From Pseudomonadota bacterium (GTDB taxonomy: Bacteria; Pseudomonadota; Alphaproteobacteria; Sneathiellales; Sneathiellaceae): 64,000 nt of DNA. Every line of letters begins with the position of its first letter. Position 1 is the stretch's first letter. The position numbers and the translations under genes are program-made. Positions 8,563 through 16,698 of this stretch are shown here, piece after piece. The notes under the pieces were generated by a model that made no database searches, was not told where the DNA came from, and saw nothing but the letters and a program-made list of their open reading frames with translations. The DNA lies in NCBI GenBank assembly GCA_024743055.1, contig JANSXH010000010.1:62001-126000 (forward strand). The letters run 5' to 3'.

Positions 8563-9573
8563 TTATTGGTTCTCAACCAGGATATCGAGTTCCGACAATT
8601 TCTTGTCGATCAGAGCGACTTTTTCTTTTTTGACATCCTCTGATGCTCCTTGCGCGCTCTTAACTTTCAGCTTGTCTTTGAACAGGGCCAGCTGGCGGAT
8701 CGGGTAAAGCTGGGTGTTGTTGCTTTCCATGAAGAAGCCGAGCCCGTCACTAATGCCGCCGAGAACAGCTTTCGCGGATTCTGTATCACCATAACGACCG
8801 TAAGCCAGGAAAAAGCCTTTGATTCTTGATTTCATTTCCTTGGACAGATCTTCGCGATAAACGATTGGGTCGGATGGGATCAGTGGAGACGTCCAGATGA
8901 CCTTCACATTTTCGGCAGCCTGCGGCGCTTTCAATTTGGTGCGACTGAGCTGTTCGGAATTGTTGGCAGCCACATGAACCTGCTTGTTGGCTGTCGCCAT
9001 CAGGTTGGTTTCATGATTTGCATTGCGGACGGTTTTGAAGCATTTCTTCGGATCTACATTGTTCTTCGCAAACACGTAGTAAGACGGAACCAGAAAGCCG
9101 GAGGTGGAGTTTGGATCACCAATACCGAAGTTCAGGGTTTTGTCGCATGAGAAGATATCTTCAAGGCTGTTGATGTCCTTGTTGTCCACATGGGTGATGA
9201 TATGGGAATAGTAGCCTTGCGACCCGTCAGCCTTGGACGTCTGAACGAAAACCTCGCCGCCTGCGCGGTCCACGGCTTCCATACCGGACTTATTGCCGAA
9301 CCAGGCGAGATGAACTTTCCCAAAGCGCATGGCTTCAATGATCCCGGCATAGTCAGGCGCAAAGAAAGCGTTGACCTTCATGCCAAGGGCTTCTTCCATG
9401 TCTTCCATGAAGGGGAGCCATTGCTCTTTCAGATTGGCGGTGGATTCCGTCGAGATAATGCCGAAATTCAGTTCTGTCGGGTCTCCCTCCAGTGGTTTTA
9501 CATCTGCGAAAACGCTGGTGCTTGCCAGGGCAGTTGCCGCAACAATAGCGGTGGATAACATTTTACGTATCAT
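8563..9573 (-). CDS. phnD: PhnD, phosphonate-binding periplasmic protein
   Basis: PhnD is the periplasmic receptor of the phosphonate importer. The 336-residue protein starts with a clear signal peptide (MIRKMLSTAIVAATALASTS, then VFADVK). The mature part has family features such as LNFGIISTEST, FFAPDYAGIIEAMRFGKV and the GDPNSTSGFLVPSYYVF segment that forms part of the phosphonate pocket. ATG 9573 is used because GGAG lies nine bases upstream; an in-frame TTG at 9588 overlaps that site. A strong hairpin with a U-tract follows the gene. Confidence 0.95.
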   Translation of the reverse strand: MIRKMLSTAIVAATALASTSVFADVKPLEGDPTELNFGIISTESTANLKEQWLPFMEDMEEALGMKVNAFFAPDYAGIIEAMRFGKVHLAWFGNKSGMEAVDRAGGEVFVQTSKADGSQGYYSHIITHVDNKDINSLEDIFSCDKTLNFGIGDPNSTSGFLVPSYYVFAKNNVDPKKCFKTVRNANHETNLMATANKQVHVAANNSEQLSRTKLKAPQAAENVKVIWTSPLIPSDPIVYREDLSKEMKSRIKGFFLAYGRYGDTESAKAVLGGISDGLGFFMESNNTQLYPIRQLALFKDKLKVKSAQGASEDVKKEKVALIDKKLSELDILVENQ

Positions 9574-9640
9574 CAGTCTCGTCTCCAATTTAAGTGAGTA
9601 GGTGGCTGCTTTCCAGTTATTGGAATTTGGTTATCGGCAG

Positions 9641-10510
9641 TCAGCCTGCCGCATAGGCAAAGGCCCGGCGGCCTTCGGTTTCCTGTTCCGCAGGCTCTGG
9701 GCCTGTGTTTTCCGGAACAAGTTCTCTCTGATCTTCTTTGGCCAAAAGCTCGACACTCTCGGAGCCATAAAGCTGTTGAAGAAATTGGGGGGTAAGTTGG
9801 TCGCTTGGGCCATCAAAAACGACCTCTCCTTGCCTCATGGCGATTGTCCGGGGGCAGTATTTGATGGCGTAGTCGACCTGGTGCAAGGACACGAGCACTG
9901 TCACGCCGTCCTCACGATTGATGCGCTCCAGATTATCCATCACCTTGCGGGAGGAGGCGGGATCAAGAGAGGCGATGGGCTCGTCTGCCAGTATCAGTTT
10001 TGCACCCTGCACAATGGTCCGCGCGATAGCCGCTCTTTGTTGCTGACCACCGGACAGATTTGAAGAACGCTGGGCCGCATGACTGGCGATGCCGACCCGG
10101 TTCAGGGCATCCATGGCCAGCTTTTTCTCGGCACGGGTAAAAATTCCTAGAAGAGTGCGAAAGGAAGAGGCACGACCTAAGACACCCATTAGCACATTCG
10201 TCAGAACGGATAGCCGACCGACAAGATTGAATTGCTGAAAGACGACACCGATCTCCCGGCGGTCATTTCGCACGCCCTTGGATATCTTTCCATTCGTTTG
10301 AATTGGGGAGCCAAAAACATCGATTCGGCTTTGACTGTTATCGCCGGGAATAAGGCCGGCAATATGCCGGATTAGGGTCGACTTACCGGAGCCCGAGGCC
10401 CCAATCAACGCCACCATTTCGCTTTCTTCTAGCTCTAGGCTGACGCCCTTTAGTGCTTTATTGGTTTTGCCAAATGTCTTGCTTAAATTCTTTACCGATA
10501 CAGCTGTCAT
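9641..10510 (-). CDS. phnC: PhnC, phosphonate ABC transporter ATPase
   Basis: PhnC energises phosphonate uptake. The 289-residue product has Walker A GASGSGKST, the Q-loop VFQQFNLVGRLSVL typical of PhnC, signature LSGGQQQRAAIA and Walker B LILADEPIASLD. The C-terminus is longer than a minimal ATPase by roughly 30 residues rich in Glu and Pro; no function is apparent. A G-rich ribosome site (GGGGGCAGGGA) precedes ATG 10510. It is the first gene of its operon and has a tandem Pho box about 45-85 bp upstream. Confidence 0.95.
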   Translation of the reverse strand: MTAVSVKNLSKTFGKTNKALKGVSLELEESEMVALIGASGSGKSTLIRHIAGLIPGDNSQSRIDVFGSPIQTNGKISKGVRNDRREIGVVFQQFNLVGRLSVLTNVLMGVLGRASSFRTLLGIFTRAEKKLAMDALNRVGIASHAAQRSSNLSGGQQQRAAIARTIVQGAKLILADEPIASLDPASSRKVMDNLERINREDGVTVLVSLHQVDYAIKYCPRTIAMRQGEVVFDGPSDQLTPQFLQQLYGSESVELLAKEDQRELVPENTGPEPAEQETEGRRAFAYAAG

Positions 10511-10539
10511 TTCCCTGCCCCCTGATTTGAACAGACAAA

Positions 10540-10595
10540 ATCCTAGGGGCCGGGGATGCCAGTTAAATGATAGTACTATTACATTTGCGTGACAT
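10540..10595 (-). promoter_or_regulatory. Tandem Pho box and -10 of the phnCDE operon
   Basis: Reading the minus strand from 10595, four consecutive 11-bp units start ATGTCAC, ATGTAAT, CTATCAT and CTGGCAT. The two central-to-last units match the PhoB half-site CTGTCAT at six of seven bases each. Ten bases after the last half-site comes TAGGAT (10545-10540), the same spacing as between the Pho box and -10 of E. coli phoA. This would place the transcript start about 20 bases before phnC. PhoB activation under phosphate limitation is the straightforward reading. Confidence 0.8.
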
Positions 10596-10629
10596 CTTCA
10601 TGGGTAGATAGAAGGCTAAAGCAACCAGA

Positions 10630-11646
10630 TCAGTAGTCCTCTTCCTGCATTACAGTGACGCATTTACCATCGACTGTACGTTGAATGACGGCATCCATTG
10701 CCGGAATGAAATCCGCTAACGGGAAACGCGCCCCAACCTCAGGCTTGATCTTGCCCTGGCCATAGAGGTCGAGAACACCAGCCACCATTTCATCGACAAT
10801 ATCTGCATACTGATCTCGGGTAGTTCCCGGGGACCAGCCGTAAAAATGCCCAAGGTTAAAACCAAGGACCGAGGCGTTCTTGAGGAGCAAGGTATTGGCG
10901 GCAATTTTTGGAATTTCACCGCAGGCATATCCGATGGTCAGCAACCGCCCTTCCCAGGCAAGACTGCGTAAAGATTGTATGGTCGTGTCGCCTCCGATGC
11001 TGTCATAGACGATATCAACACCTCGACCGTTTGTAATGTCGAGTACCCGATCACGAAAATTTTCTTGCCGGTGATCTATAACAAAGTCCGCACCATGACG
11101 GGTTGCTGCTTCGCAATGGCTTTCTCCGCCAGCAACGGCAATCACTTTGGCGCCTGCCGCCTTACCAATTTCCACGGCAGCCATCCCGACGGCACCGGCG
11201 GCACCATGCACCAGAAGGGTTTCCCCAGCCTGTATTCTAGCCCGCCGAAATAACGCCCCGTAAGAAGTTGTGTAGGACAACACCATCATGGCTGCTTCGG
11301 CAAATTCCATTTCCTTAGGAATCTTATGACAGCAGATATCCTGGGCCAGGGCGAAGCCGCCATTAGCTCCACCATCGAGGTTACACATGACATGATCGCC
11401 TACGGCAACCCGCGTCACCCCTTCGCCGATCTCATGAATGATTCCGGCGCCCTCCGTTCCCGGAACATAAGGCAGGGGATCCCGGCGCTGGTATTTCCCG
11501 GCAATTTTCAAGGATGTGGCAAAGCTGATTCCAGCTGCCTTGTTGCGAATAACGACCTCACCAGGCCCCGGTTTAGGGACCGGTAGCTCCTCAAACTTCG
11601 CTGTTTCCTGATAGGGACCGAATTCATGTATGACAATCGCCCGCAT
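10630..11646 (-). CDS. Zinc-independent MDR oxidoreductase (quinone reductase-like)
   Basis: A 338-residue member of the medium-chain dehydrogenase/reductase superfamily, in the NADPH:quinone reductase branch. The N-terminal GroES-like part ends with VGDHVMC, and the nucleotide-binding domain has HGAAGAVGMAAVEIGKAAGAK with the expected glycine-rich loop near residues 148-155. The cysteine/histidine pattern of zinc alcohol dehydrogenases is absent. It lies 43 bp downstream of the LysR gene on the same strand and is probably co-transcribed. AAGGA precedes ATG 11646. The substrate cannot be read from sequence. Confidence 0.85.
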   Translation of the reverse strand: MRAIVIHEFGPYQETAKFEELPVPKPGPGEVVIRNKAAGISFATSLKIAGKYQRRDPLPYVPGTEGAGIIHEIGEGVTRVAVGDHVMCNLDGGANGGFALAQDICCHKIPKEMEFAEAAMMVLSYTTSYGALFRRARIQAGETLLVHGAAGAVGMAAVEIGKAAGAKVIAVAGGESHCEAATRHGADFVIDHRQENFRDRVLDITNGRGVDIVYDSIGGDTTIQSLRSLAWEGRLLTIGYACGEIPKIAANTLLLKNASVLGFNLGHFYGWSPGTTRDQYADIVDEMVAGVLDLYGQGKIKPEVGARFPLADFIPAMDAVIQRTVDGKCVTVMQEEDY

Positions 11647-11689
11647 TCTTATTTTTCCTTCTTAACGGTGTGTCTGGATTTGCTTCACA

Positions 11690-12601
11690 CTATAATGTCA
11701 TTGTCTGACCTGACAATAGGTCCTGTATTTCCGAATTCATCCAGTCCTGAAAAACCCTGATCTTTGGAGAGTTGCGACGACTTTCCGGATAAACGAGCCA
11801 GACGGCCGTCCCGGTATCACATGTTAGGTCAAAAGGTTGCATCAGCAGCCCTTGTTCGACAGCATCGCGATAGAATATCGGTGTTAATATCCCAACACCC
11901 TGGCCGGCGATGGCGGCATTGGCTTCAAGTATTTGAGAGCTGAACTTTAACTTCGGTCGATCCTCATGGCGATCATCCTTTATCCCGGCTGCTTCAAGCC
12001 ATCTTTTCCACCAGGGATCCGTGGGTTCGATAATGGTTAGTTTAAGAATATCAGCGGGTTCATGAATCCCTCCGATTGAGGCAGCGAGCTTTGGACTGAG
12101 CATTGGCGTAAAAACTGCCGGGAACAACTTATGGCATTTAAGGCCTGGCCAATCGCCATTTCCCAGCCGGATAGCAATGTCGACTTCGCCAGATTCAAAA
12201 TTTGCCAAGGCCTGATTGACATCAACCCTGACGGCAATGTTTGGATTTGCAATTTGAAACCGTCCCAAACGTTGCGCCAGGATGTTCGTCGCGAAAGTTG
12301 AAATCACGCTAAGAACCAGGGTCTCCTCCGAGCGCTCAATTGCCGCCGAAAACCCATCACTCAATTTATCGAGCGCATCGCTGGCAACGATCGAAAATCG
12401 GGCTCCCATATCCGTCAAGGCGACACCCCTGGGAAGCCGTTGAAAAAGGGCTGCACCGGCTCGGTCTTCAAGGATCTTTATCTGGTAGCTGACTGCCGCC
12501 TGGGTCATTCCAAGTTCTTCCGCCGCCCGGGTAAAGCTTTTGTGCCGGGCCGCGGCTTCAAATACCCGGACGGCTGCGAGAGGAGGAAGAGGAGGGCGCA
12601 T
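11690..12601 (-). CDS. LysR-family transcriptional regulator, GcvA-like
   Basis: A 303-residue LysR regulator. The N-terminal winged helix-turn-helix covers about residues 5-65 (HKSFTRAAEELGMTQAAVSYQI) and is followed by a type 2 periplasmic-binding-like effector domain. The starting pattern PPLAAVRVFEAAARH and the W-rich end resemble the GcvA/AmpR subgroup. It reads toward the MDR oxidoreductase gene, which it may co-express and control, and is divergent from the small gene at 12706. The 104-bp divergent gap is the natural place for its operator; I saw no decisive T-N11-A site. Confidence 0.88.
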   Translation of the reverse strand: MRPPLPPLAAVRVFEAAARHKSFTRAAEELGMTQAAVSYQIKILEDRAGAALFQRLPRGVALTDMGARFSIVASDALDKLSDGFSAAIERSEETLVLSVISTFATNILAQRLGRFQIANPNIAVRVDVNQALANFESGEVDIAIRLGNGDWPGLKCHKLFPAVFTPMLSPKLAASIGGIHEPADILKLTIIEPTDPWWKRWLEAAGIKDDRHEDRPKLKFSSQILEANAAIAGQGVGILTPIFYRDAVEQGLLMQPFDLTCDTGTAVWLVYPESRRNSPKIRVFQDWMNSEIQDLLSGQTMTL

Positions 12602-12705
12602 TAGGTATAAAATTTCCTTATGTATAGGCCCTGAATTTCAATTTGAAAACAGATGGTATTCAGGCCATTTATCCGTCAAAGAAAGCTGCTGGAGCCCTGT
12701 ATACT

Positions 12706-12909
12706 ATGGAAACATCGATTAAGAAAACACGAATTTTATGGCTATTTTCCCCATTTTTCAGCTTTTTCTGGCGTAAAAAGCGGAAAATTCATGAGAAACG
12801 GCGAATCTATAGCCCATCTGACGATCTGGTATATTTACCTGAGCATATGAAAAGAGATATCGGCTGGCTGGAGGAAAGTCCCCGTGATTGCAATAAGCCC
12901 AATAAATAG
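12706..12909 (+). CDS. Small basic protein with a DUF1127-like tail
   Basis: A 67-residue protein starting at ATG 12706, eleven bases after GGAG. Residues 9-22 are hydrophobic and aromatic (RILWLFSPFFSFFW), followed by a dense basic patch (RKKRKIHEKRR). The C-terminal segment VYLPEHMKRDIGW resembles the ending of DUF1127 proteins, in which a LPDHMLRDIG-type motif is common. DUF1127 proteins in alphaproteobacteria are linked to RNA and phosphate/carbon homeostasis; assigning this one to the family is tentative. It converges on the luxR-type gene with a 6-bp gap. Confidence 0.5.
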   Translation: METSIKKTRILWLFSPFFSFFWRKKRKIHEKRRIYSPSDDLVYLPEHMKRDIGWLEESPRDCNKPNK

Positions 12910-12915
12910 GTTGTG

Positions 12916-13635
12916 TCAGAGCAAGCCAGTTGATAGTGCAATAATGGCCGCGTGGTGCTTATTACTGGCGTTGAGTTTTTTATTGGCGTTGGTGAAGTGA
13001 TAGTTCACGGCCGAGACAGTTAGGTTCAATTGGTCCGCAATCGCCTCGGTCGTCAGTCCTTCACTCGTCCAGAGCAGGCATTCACGTTCCCGCGCGGACA
13101 ACCGGATATCCGCATAGTCCCTGGCACCCGCCAGTTCCTCAATGCGGGTATTGTGATAACGATGGGCGAAAAGCTCAATCTCAGCAATGCAATCTGCGAC
13201 GGCAGCCTGAACGTCTCGCGTCCGATCTGAAACCACAGTAAACAGTCCGGCATCTCCGTCCGGCCCATATATGGGAACGGCATAGCCTGACATGATGCCG
13301 AATTCCTTAGCTTCATGAAAAACCAACTTCTGGGATTTTCTGAATCTTCTTAAGAACTTGCCATGGCCCCAAAAGAAAGGATGCCGCGATTTCTGCCCAT
13401 AATCGATGACAGGATCGTAAAGGCGATATTTTTTTGATTTGTACCGATCCACCCAGGAGGGGTCATAAGAGGTTCGAAAGGTATCCTCGGGCTGAAGGTT
13501 ACACCCTGTTGGCAAGCGAGCAGTTAGATAGGCGAAGTCTGTCAGGCCGAGGCGTGTTGCCAATCGCTTAGCATCGCTATCGGTATAGCTTTTTCGGTTC
13601 ATTTCCGAAATTATTGTTGTCTGGACGTGCTTCAT
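12916..13635 (-). CDS. LuxR-family quorum-sensing-type regulator (solo)
   Basis: A 239-residue protein with an N-terminal autoinducer-binding domain (about 20-165) and a C-terminal LuxR helix-turn-helix (about 178-235). Every ligand-pocket residue conserved in TraR-type receptors is present at a constant +4 offset: W61, Y65, D74, P75, W89 and G117. The DNA-binding triad E183, L187 and G193 is also kept. No luxI-type synthase is encoded in the window, so this is a LuxR solo. It is divergent, across a 182-bp gap, from a branched-chain-type ABC import operon that ends in a permease-hydrolase fusion, which it may control. No clear lux box was found in the gap. Confidence 0.9.
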   Translation of the reverse strand: MKHVQTTIISEMNRKSYTDSDAKRLATRLGLTDFAYLTARLPTGCNLQPEDTFRTSYDPSWVDRYKSKKYRLYDPVIDYGQKSRHPFFWGHGKFLRRFRKSQKLVFHEAKEFGIMSGYAVPIYGPDGDAGLFTVVSDRTRDVQAAVADCIAEIELFAHRYHNTRIEELAGARDYADIRLSARERECLLWTSEGLTTEAIADQLNLTVSAVNYHFTNANKKLNASNKHHAAIIALSTGLL

Positions 13636-13817
13636 ACATAACTCCTGTTTCCGGCCACCTCCCTGATCACCGGTATCTTGGCGTCAAAAACTGGCTGAAT
13701 TACAAGACATTGCTCCGTATTGTGTCTCTTTTTGTAAGTTTTGCCAGTTGCCTAGTTTCCCCCATCTTGACATCTTTTATGAGCTTATCAAAATACTTCA
13801 AAATAAGGGGAAGAGCA

Positions 13818-15074
13818 ATGAAACCCGAAATGCGAACTGTATACCGCATTGTTATGCCAGTATTCGCGGTCTTCGCTCTCGCAGTCATTGGATGGATATC
13901 ACCATCCGTAGCAGATGAGATAAAGATCGGAATCATGGCGCCGCTGACCGGCCCGAACGCCTCTGACGGCGAAGAATTTGTCCGAGGTGCCGAATGGGCG
14001 ATTGAAGAGGCAAATGCCAAAGGCGGCATAGCTGGCCATACCTTTGATCTCGTTGTGGCGGATGTGAAGGATCACTCGGCAGCCAATGTTGCAAGTGCCG
14101 CCGAACGCCTGATCGGAACCGACAATGTTCATCTTATCATCACTGGCTATGCCAGCTTCACCATGTTTGAAGTGGATCTGATGGCCGAGGCGGATATGCC
14201 CTATCTCGCTGCCGGTCCCTCTCCGGGCTTTGCGGCGATCGTCAGCAAAAGCCCCGAAGACTATTGGTGTTGTTGGTCTTACACAGCCGATTTCAAGGGC
14301 TATGAGACAGATGTCCTTCCCGCAATCGAAGAGTTTGCTGAGCAGGGGATCATTGAAATCAAAAACAAGAAAGTGGCGATTATTTCGTCTGACAATGCTT
14401 ATTCCAAAACGATTTCAGAGGGCATGAAGAAAGTCTTTAAGGACGCCGGATGGGAAATCACCGTGGATGAGCTGGTTCCTTTTGGGCCGGTTAGCGACTG
14501 GCGTGCCAGCCTTGCGAAGGTCCGTCAGGATCCGCCTGACTTGGTGATCAATACGGACTATATTCCTGGAAACGCTGCTCTGTTCATTAAGCAGTTTCAG
14601 GAAAAGCCCACAGATAGTGTCGTCTTTTTGCAATATGCACCGGCCGTACCTGAGTTTGTGAAGCTAACCGGAGATAAATCTACTGGTGTTCTCTACAATT
14701 TAATCGGTGGCCCGCTGGATACACCTAAATGGCCCCGCGGACCTGAGTTGCTAAAACGCTTTAAGGATAAATACGGCGTTGATTCCGGTCCTTATGGGGT
14801 GGGGCTTTACGAAATGCTGCAGATGTATTTCACGGCTCTCGAGAAAGTTGGCGATGCGCGGGATCATGAAGCCATCGGCAAAGCTCTTGGTGAAACCAGC
14901 GCCGACTCAGTTGCAGGTAAAATCGAATTTGATCCGAACACGCATGTTGCCCTCCAGCGCAACGACAGGGTGCCGGTTTCGTTCTGGCAGATCTGGGACG
15001 GTGAGCGGTTGCTGGTGGGACCGGATGAGTATTCCAACGCCAAATTCCGGCGCCCGCCCTGGATGTCGAAATAA
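13818..15074 (+). CDS. ABC importer substrate-binding protein (LivK/AmiC type)
   Basis: A periplasmic type I binding protein of the branched-chain amino acid/amide (HAAT) family, 418 residues. An N-terminal signal peptide ends near residue 32 (SPSVA, then DEIKIGIMAPLTGPN). The frame is open upstream to 13614, but ATG 13818 follows AGGGGAAGAG and fits the signal peptide. TTGACA at 13767-13772 is a possible -35, although no good -10 follows. The gene opens the operon SBP, LivG, LivF, LivH, LivM-hydrolase and is divergent from the LuxR solo. The ligand is unknown; the family takes amino acids, amides, urea and aromatic acids. Confidence 0.88.
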   Translation: MKPEMRTVYRIVMPVFAVFALAVIGWISPSVADEIKIGIMAPLTGPNASDGEEFVRGAEWAIEEANAKGGIAGHTFDLVVADVKDHSAANVASAAERLIGTDNVHLIITGYASFTMFEVDLMAEADMPYLAAGPSPGFAAIVSKSPEDYWCCWSYTADFKGYETDVLPAIEEFAEQGIIEIKNKKVAIISSDNAYSKTISEGMKKVFKDAGWEITVDELVPFGPVSDWRASLAKVRQDPPDLVINTDYIPGNAALFIKQFQEKPTDSVVFLQYAPAVPEFVKLTGDKSTGVLYNLIGGPLDTPKWPRGPELLKRFKDKYGVDSGPYGVGLYEMLQMYFTALEKVGDARDHEAIGKALGETSADSVAGKIEFDPNTHVALQRNDRVPVSFWQIWDGERLLVGPDEYSNAKFRRPPWMSK

Positions 15075-15088
15075 CGACAATGACCTCA

Positions 15089-15120
15089 GGCCTTCGCAGC
15101 AATATCTTGTTGCGAAGGCC
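15089..15120 (+). terminator. Intercistronic hairpin after the binding-protein gene
   Basis: GGCCTTCGCA (15089-15098) pairs perfectly with TGCGAAGGCC (15111-15120) around a 12-base loop that can add three more pairs. No T-run follows, so it is more likely an mRNA 3'-end stabiliser or weak attenuator than a full terminator. It separates the binding-protein gene from the ATPase gene of the same operon. Confidence 0.6.
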
Positions 15121-15163
15121 AGGTTGAGTTGAAGCCATCTACGGGATAGGCGGGGATACAGTA

Positions 15164-15913
15164 TTGCAGAATTCATCACCCTCTAAGGTGCTTCTGGAAG
15201 TCAGGGGCCTGACAAAGAGCTTTGGCGGGCTGGTTGCCGTTAATGATGTTTCCTTTGATGTCAATGCTCAGGAAATTCTTGGCATCGCAGGACCCAATGG
15301 CAGCGGTAAAAGCACGCTTTTCAATGTCATGACAAATATCCCGATCCGGGCAAACAGTGGAACGGTTACTTTTGATGGTATCCAGGTCCAGGGAAAAAGA
15401 GGATTTCAGATCGGGCGTTTGGGTATTGCCCGGACCTTTCAGCGGGAAAGCGTGTTTCCAACGTTATCTGCCATAGATAACGTACTTACGGCGGTAGAGT
15501 ATTCCCATACGGTAGGAAAGCATTCAAAAAATGTTACTGCCGCGGAACAAGCACTGGATATTGTTGGTTTCCCCGCGACCCATCACAATATTCTCGCTGG
15601 AGGCTTGCCGATTTATTATAGAAAACTGGTGATGATTGCCTCGGCTCTGGCCATGTCACCGAGAATATTGTTGCTGGACGAACCGGCATCCAGTTTGACC
15701 CAATCGGAAATAGACAGACTTCGGGCACTGATCCTTCGGCTTCGGGAGGACGGTATGACAATTCTGTTGATTGAGCATGTGCTGCCGCTTCTGACAACGG
15801 TATCTGATCGCATGCTGGTCCTTGATCAAGGGCAGGTCATCGCCAATGGATTGCCGGCGGATGTGATCAAGGATCCTAAAGTCATCGAAGCTTATCTTGG
15901 GAGGGCCGCCTGA
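15164..15913 (+). CDS. HAAT ABC transporter ATPase, LivG type
   Basis: A 249-residue ATPase of the LivG subfamily. It has Walker A GPNGSGKST, the LivG-type Q-loop region GIARTFQRESVFPTLSAIDN and Walker B ILLLDEPASSLT. The signature region is degenerate: where LSGGQ-type sequence is expected there is LAGGLPIYYRKLV. The D-loop is also altered. These changes may mean an asymmetric ATPase pair in which this subunit is the weaker partner. The start is TTG 15164 with GGCGGGGA upstream. The TGA overlaps the next gene. Confidence 0.85.
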   Translation: MQNSSPSKVLLEVRGLTKSFGGLVAVNDVSFDVNAQEILGIAGPNGSGKSTLFNVMTNIPIRANSGTVTFDGIQVQGKRGFQIGRLGIARTFQRESVFPTLSAIDNVLTAVEYSHTVGKHSKNVTAAEQALDIVGFPATHHNILAGGLPIYYRKLVMIASALAMSPRILLLDEPASSLTQSEIDRLRALILRLREDGMTILLIEHVLPLLTTVSDRMLVLDQGQVIANGLPADVIKDPKVIEAYLGRAA

Positions 15914-16698
15914 TTTCTGAGATTCTTCTTGAACTGAAAGGCCTTGCTGGCGGCTATGAGCCGGTACAGATTTTTCAGAATATTGATTTAAAGATGGCGG
16001 CCGGCACCAGCATCGGTTTGTTCGGACCCAATGGGCATGGCAAAACCACCCTGTTGATGACCATCAGTGGGATCATTGATCCCTGGCGCGGGGATATCCT
16101 TTTTGAAGGTGAGAGGCTAAACAGGGAAGGGGAGCGTAAATCCCAGCTTTCCCGGAATATCAACTATGATGTTATTCGCCGCCGCCGCATGGATCCGAAA
16201 AAAGTCGCGCGTGCCGGTCTGATCCATGTTTCTCAGGGAAATACCTTGTATCCGGAAATGACTATTGCAGAAACCCTCGCCATCGCGCCCATTGCCGCGA
16301 ATGGTCGGGTGGAGGAGACTGAGAGCCTGGATAAGGTTTATAGCCTGTTTCCAAAGCTCTATGAGCGACAGGATCAAAAAGCCCGCTTTCTGTCCGGTGG
16401 CGAACGGCAGATGCTATCTGTCTCGGCCGCCCTGATGGCTGCGCCAAAATTATTGTTGTTGGATGAGCCTACTCTTGGTCTGTCACCGAAACTCCGGTTA
16501 GAGCTGGCGGAAGCCATTCGCGCGATTAAGGCAGACGGTGTGCCCCTGCTAGTTGTTGATCAGGATGTGGAGTTTTTGGAATCCCTGATTGATACCCTTT
16601 ACCTGTTTGACCATGGCCGAATATCCCGGCGGATTGAGAAGGAAGATCTTCCGTCCTATGAGGAAATCATGAGCTTGTTGTTTGAGGGGGCGAGTTGA
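15910..16698 (+). CDS. HAAT ABC transporter ATPase, LivF type, non-canonical start
   Basis: A LivF-type ATPase with Walker A GPNGHGKTT, signature LSGGERQML and Walker B LLLLDEPTLGLSP. The first in-frame ATG is at 15994, which would delete the first beta strand needed for ATP binding. The frame is open from 15880, and between there and 15994 it contains no ATG, GTG or TTG. The best start is CTG 15910, overlapping the livG-type stop as CTGA, with GGGAGG just upstream; ATT 15913 is the alternative. This gives about 262 residues, the normal size with an insert (RNINYDVIRRRRMDPKK) before the Q-loop region. Confidence 0.85.
   Translation: MISEILLELKGLAGGYEPVQIFQNIDLKMAAGTSIGLFGPNGHGKTTLLMTISGIIDPWRGDILFEGERLNREGERKSQLSRNINYDVIRRRRMDPKKVARAGLIHVSQGNTLYPEMTIAETLAIAPIAANGRVEETESLDKVYSLFPKLYERQDQKARFLSGGERQMLSVSAALMAAPKLLLLDEPTLGLSPKLRLELAEAIRAIKADGVPLLVVDQDVEFLESLIDTLYLFDHGRISRRIEKEDLPSYEEIMSLLFEGAS

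Noticed and set aside
13636..13817. Possible lux box between the LuxR solo and the importer operon
   Set aside because: CTG-N10-AAG at 13691 and a distant AACTGGC/GCCAGTT pair were the best matches. Neither is a convincing 18-20 bp palindrome.
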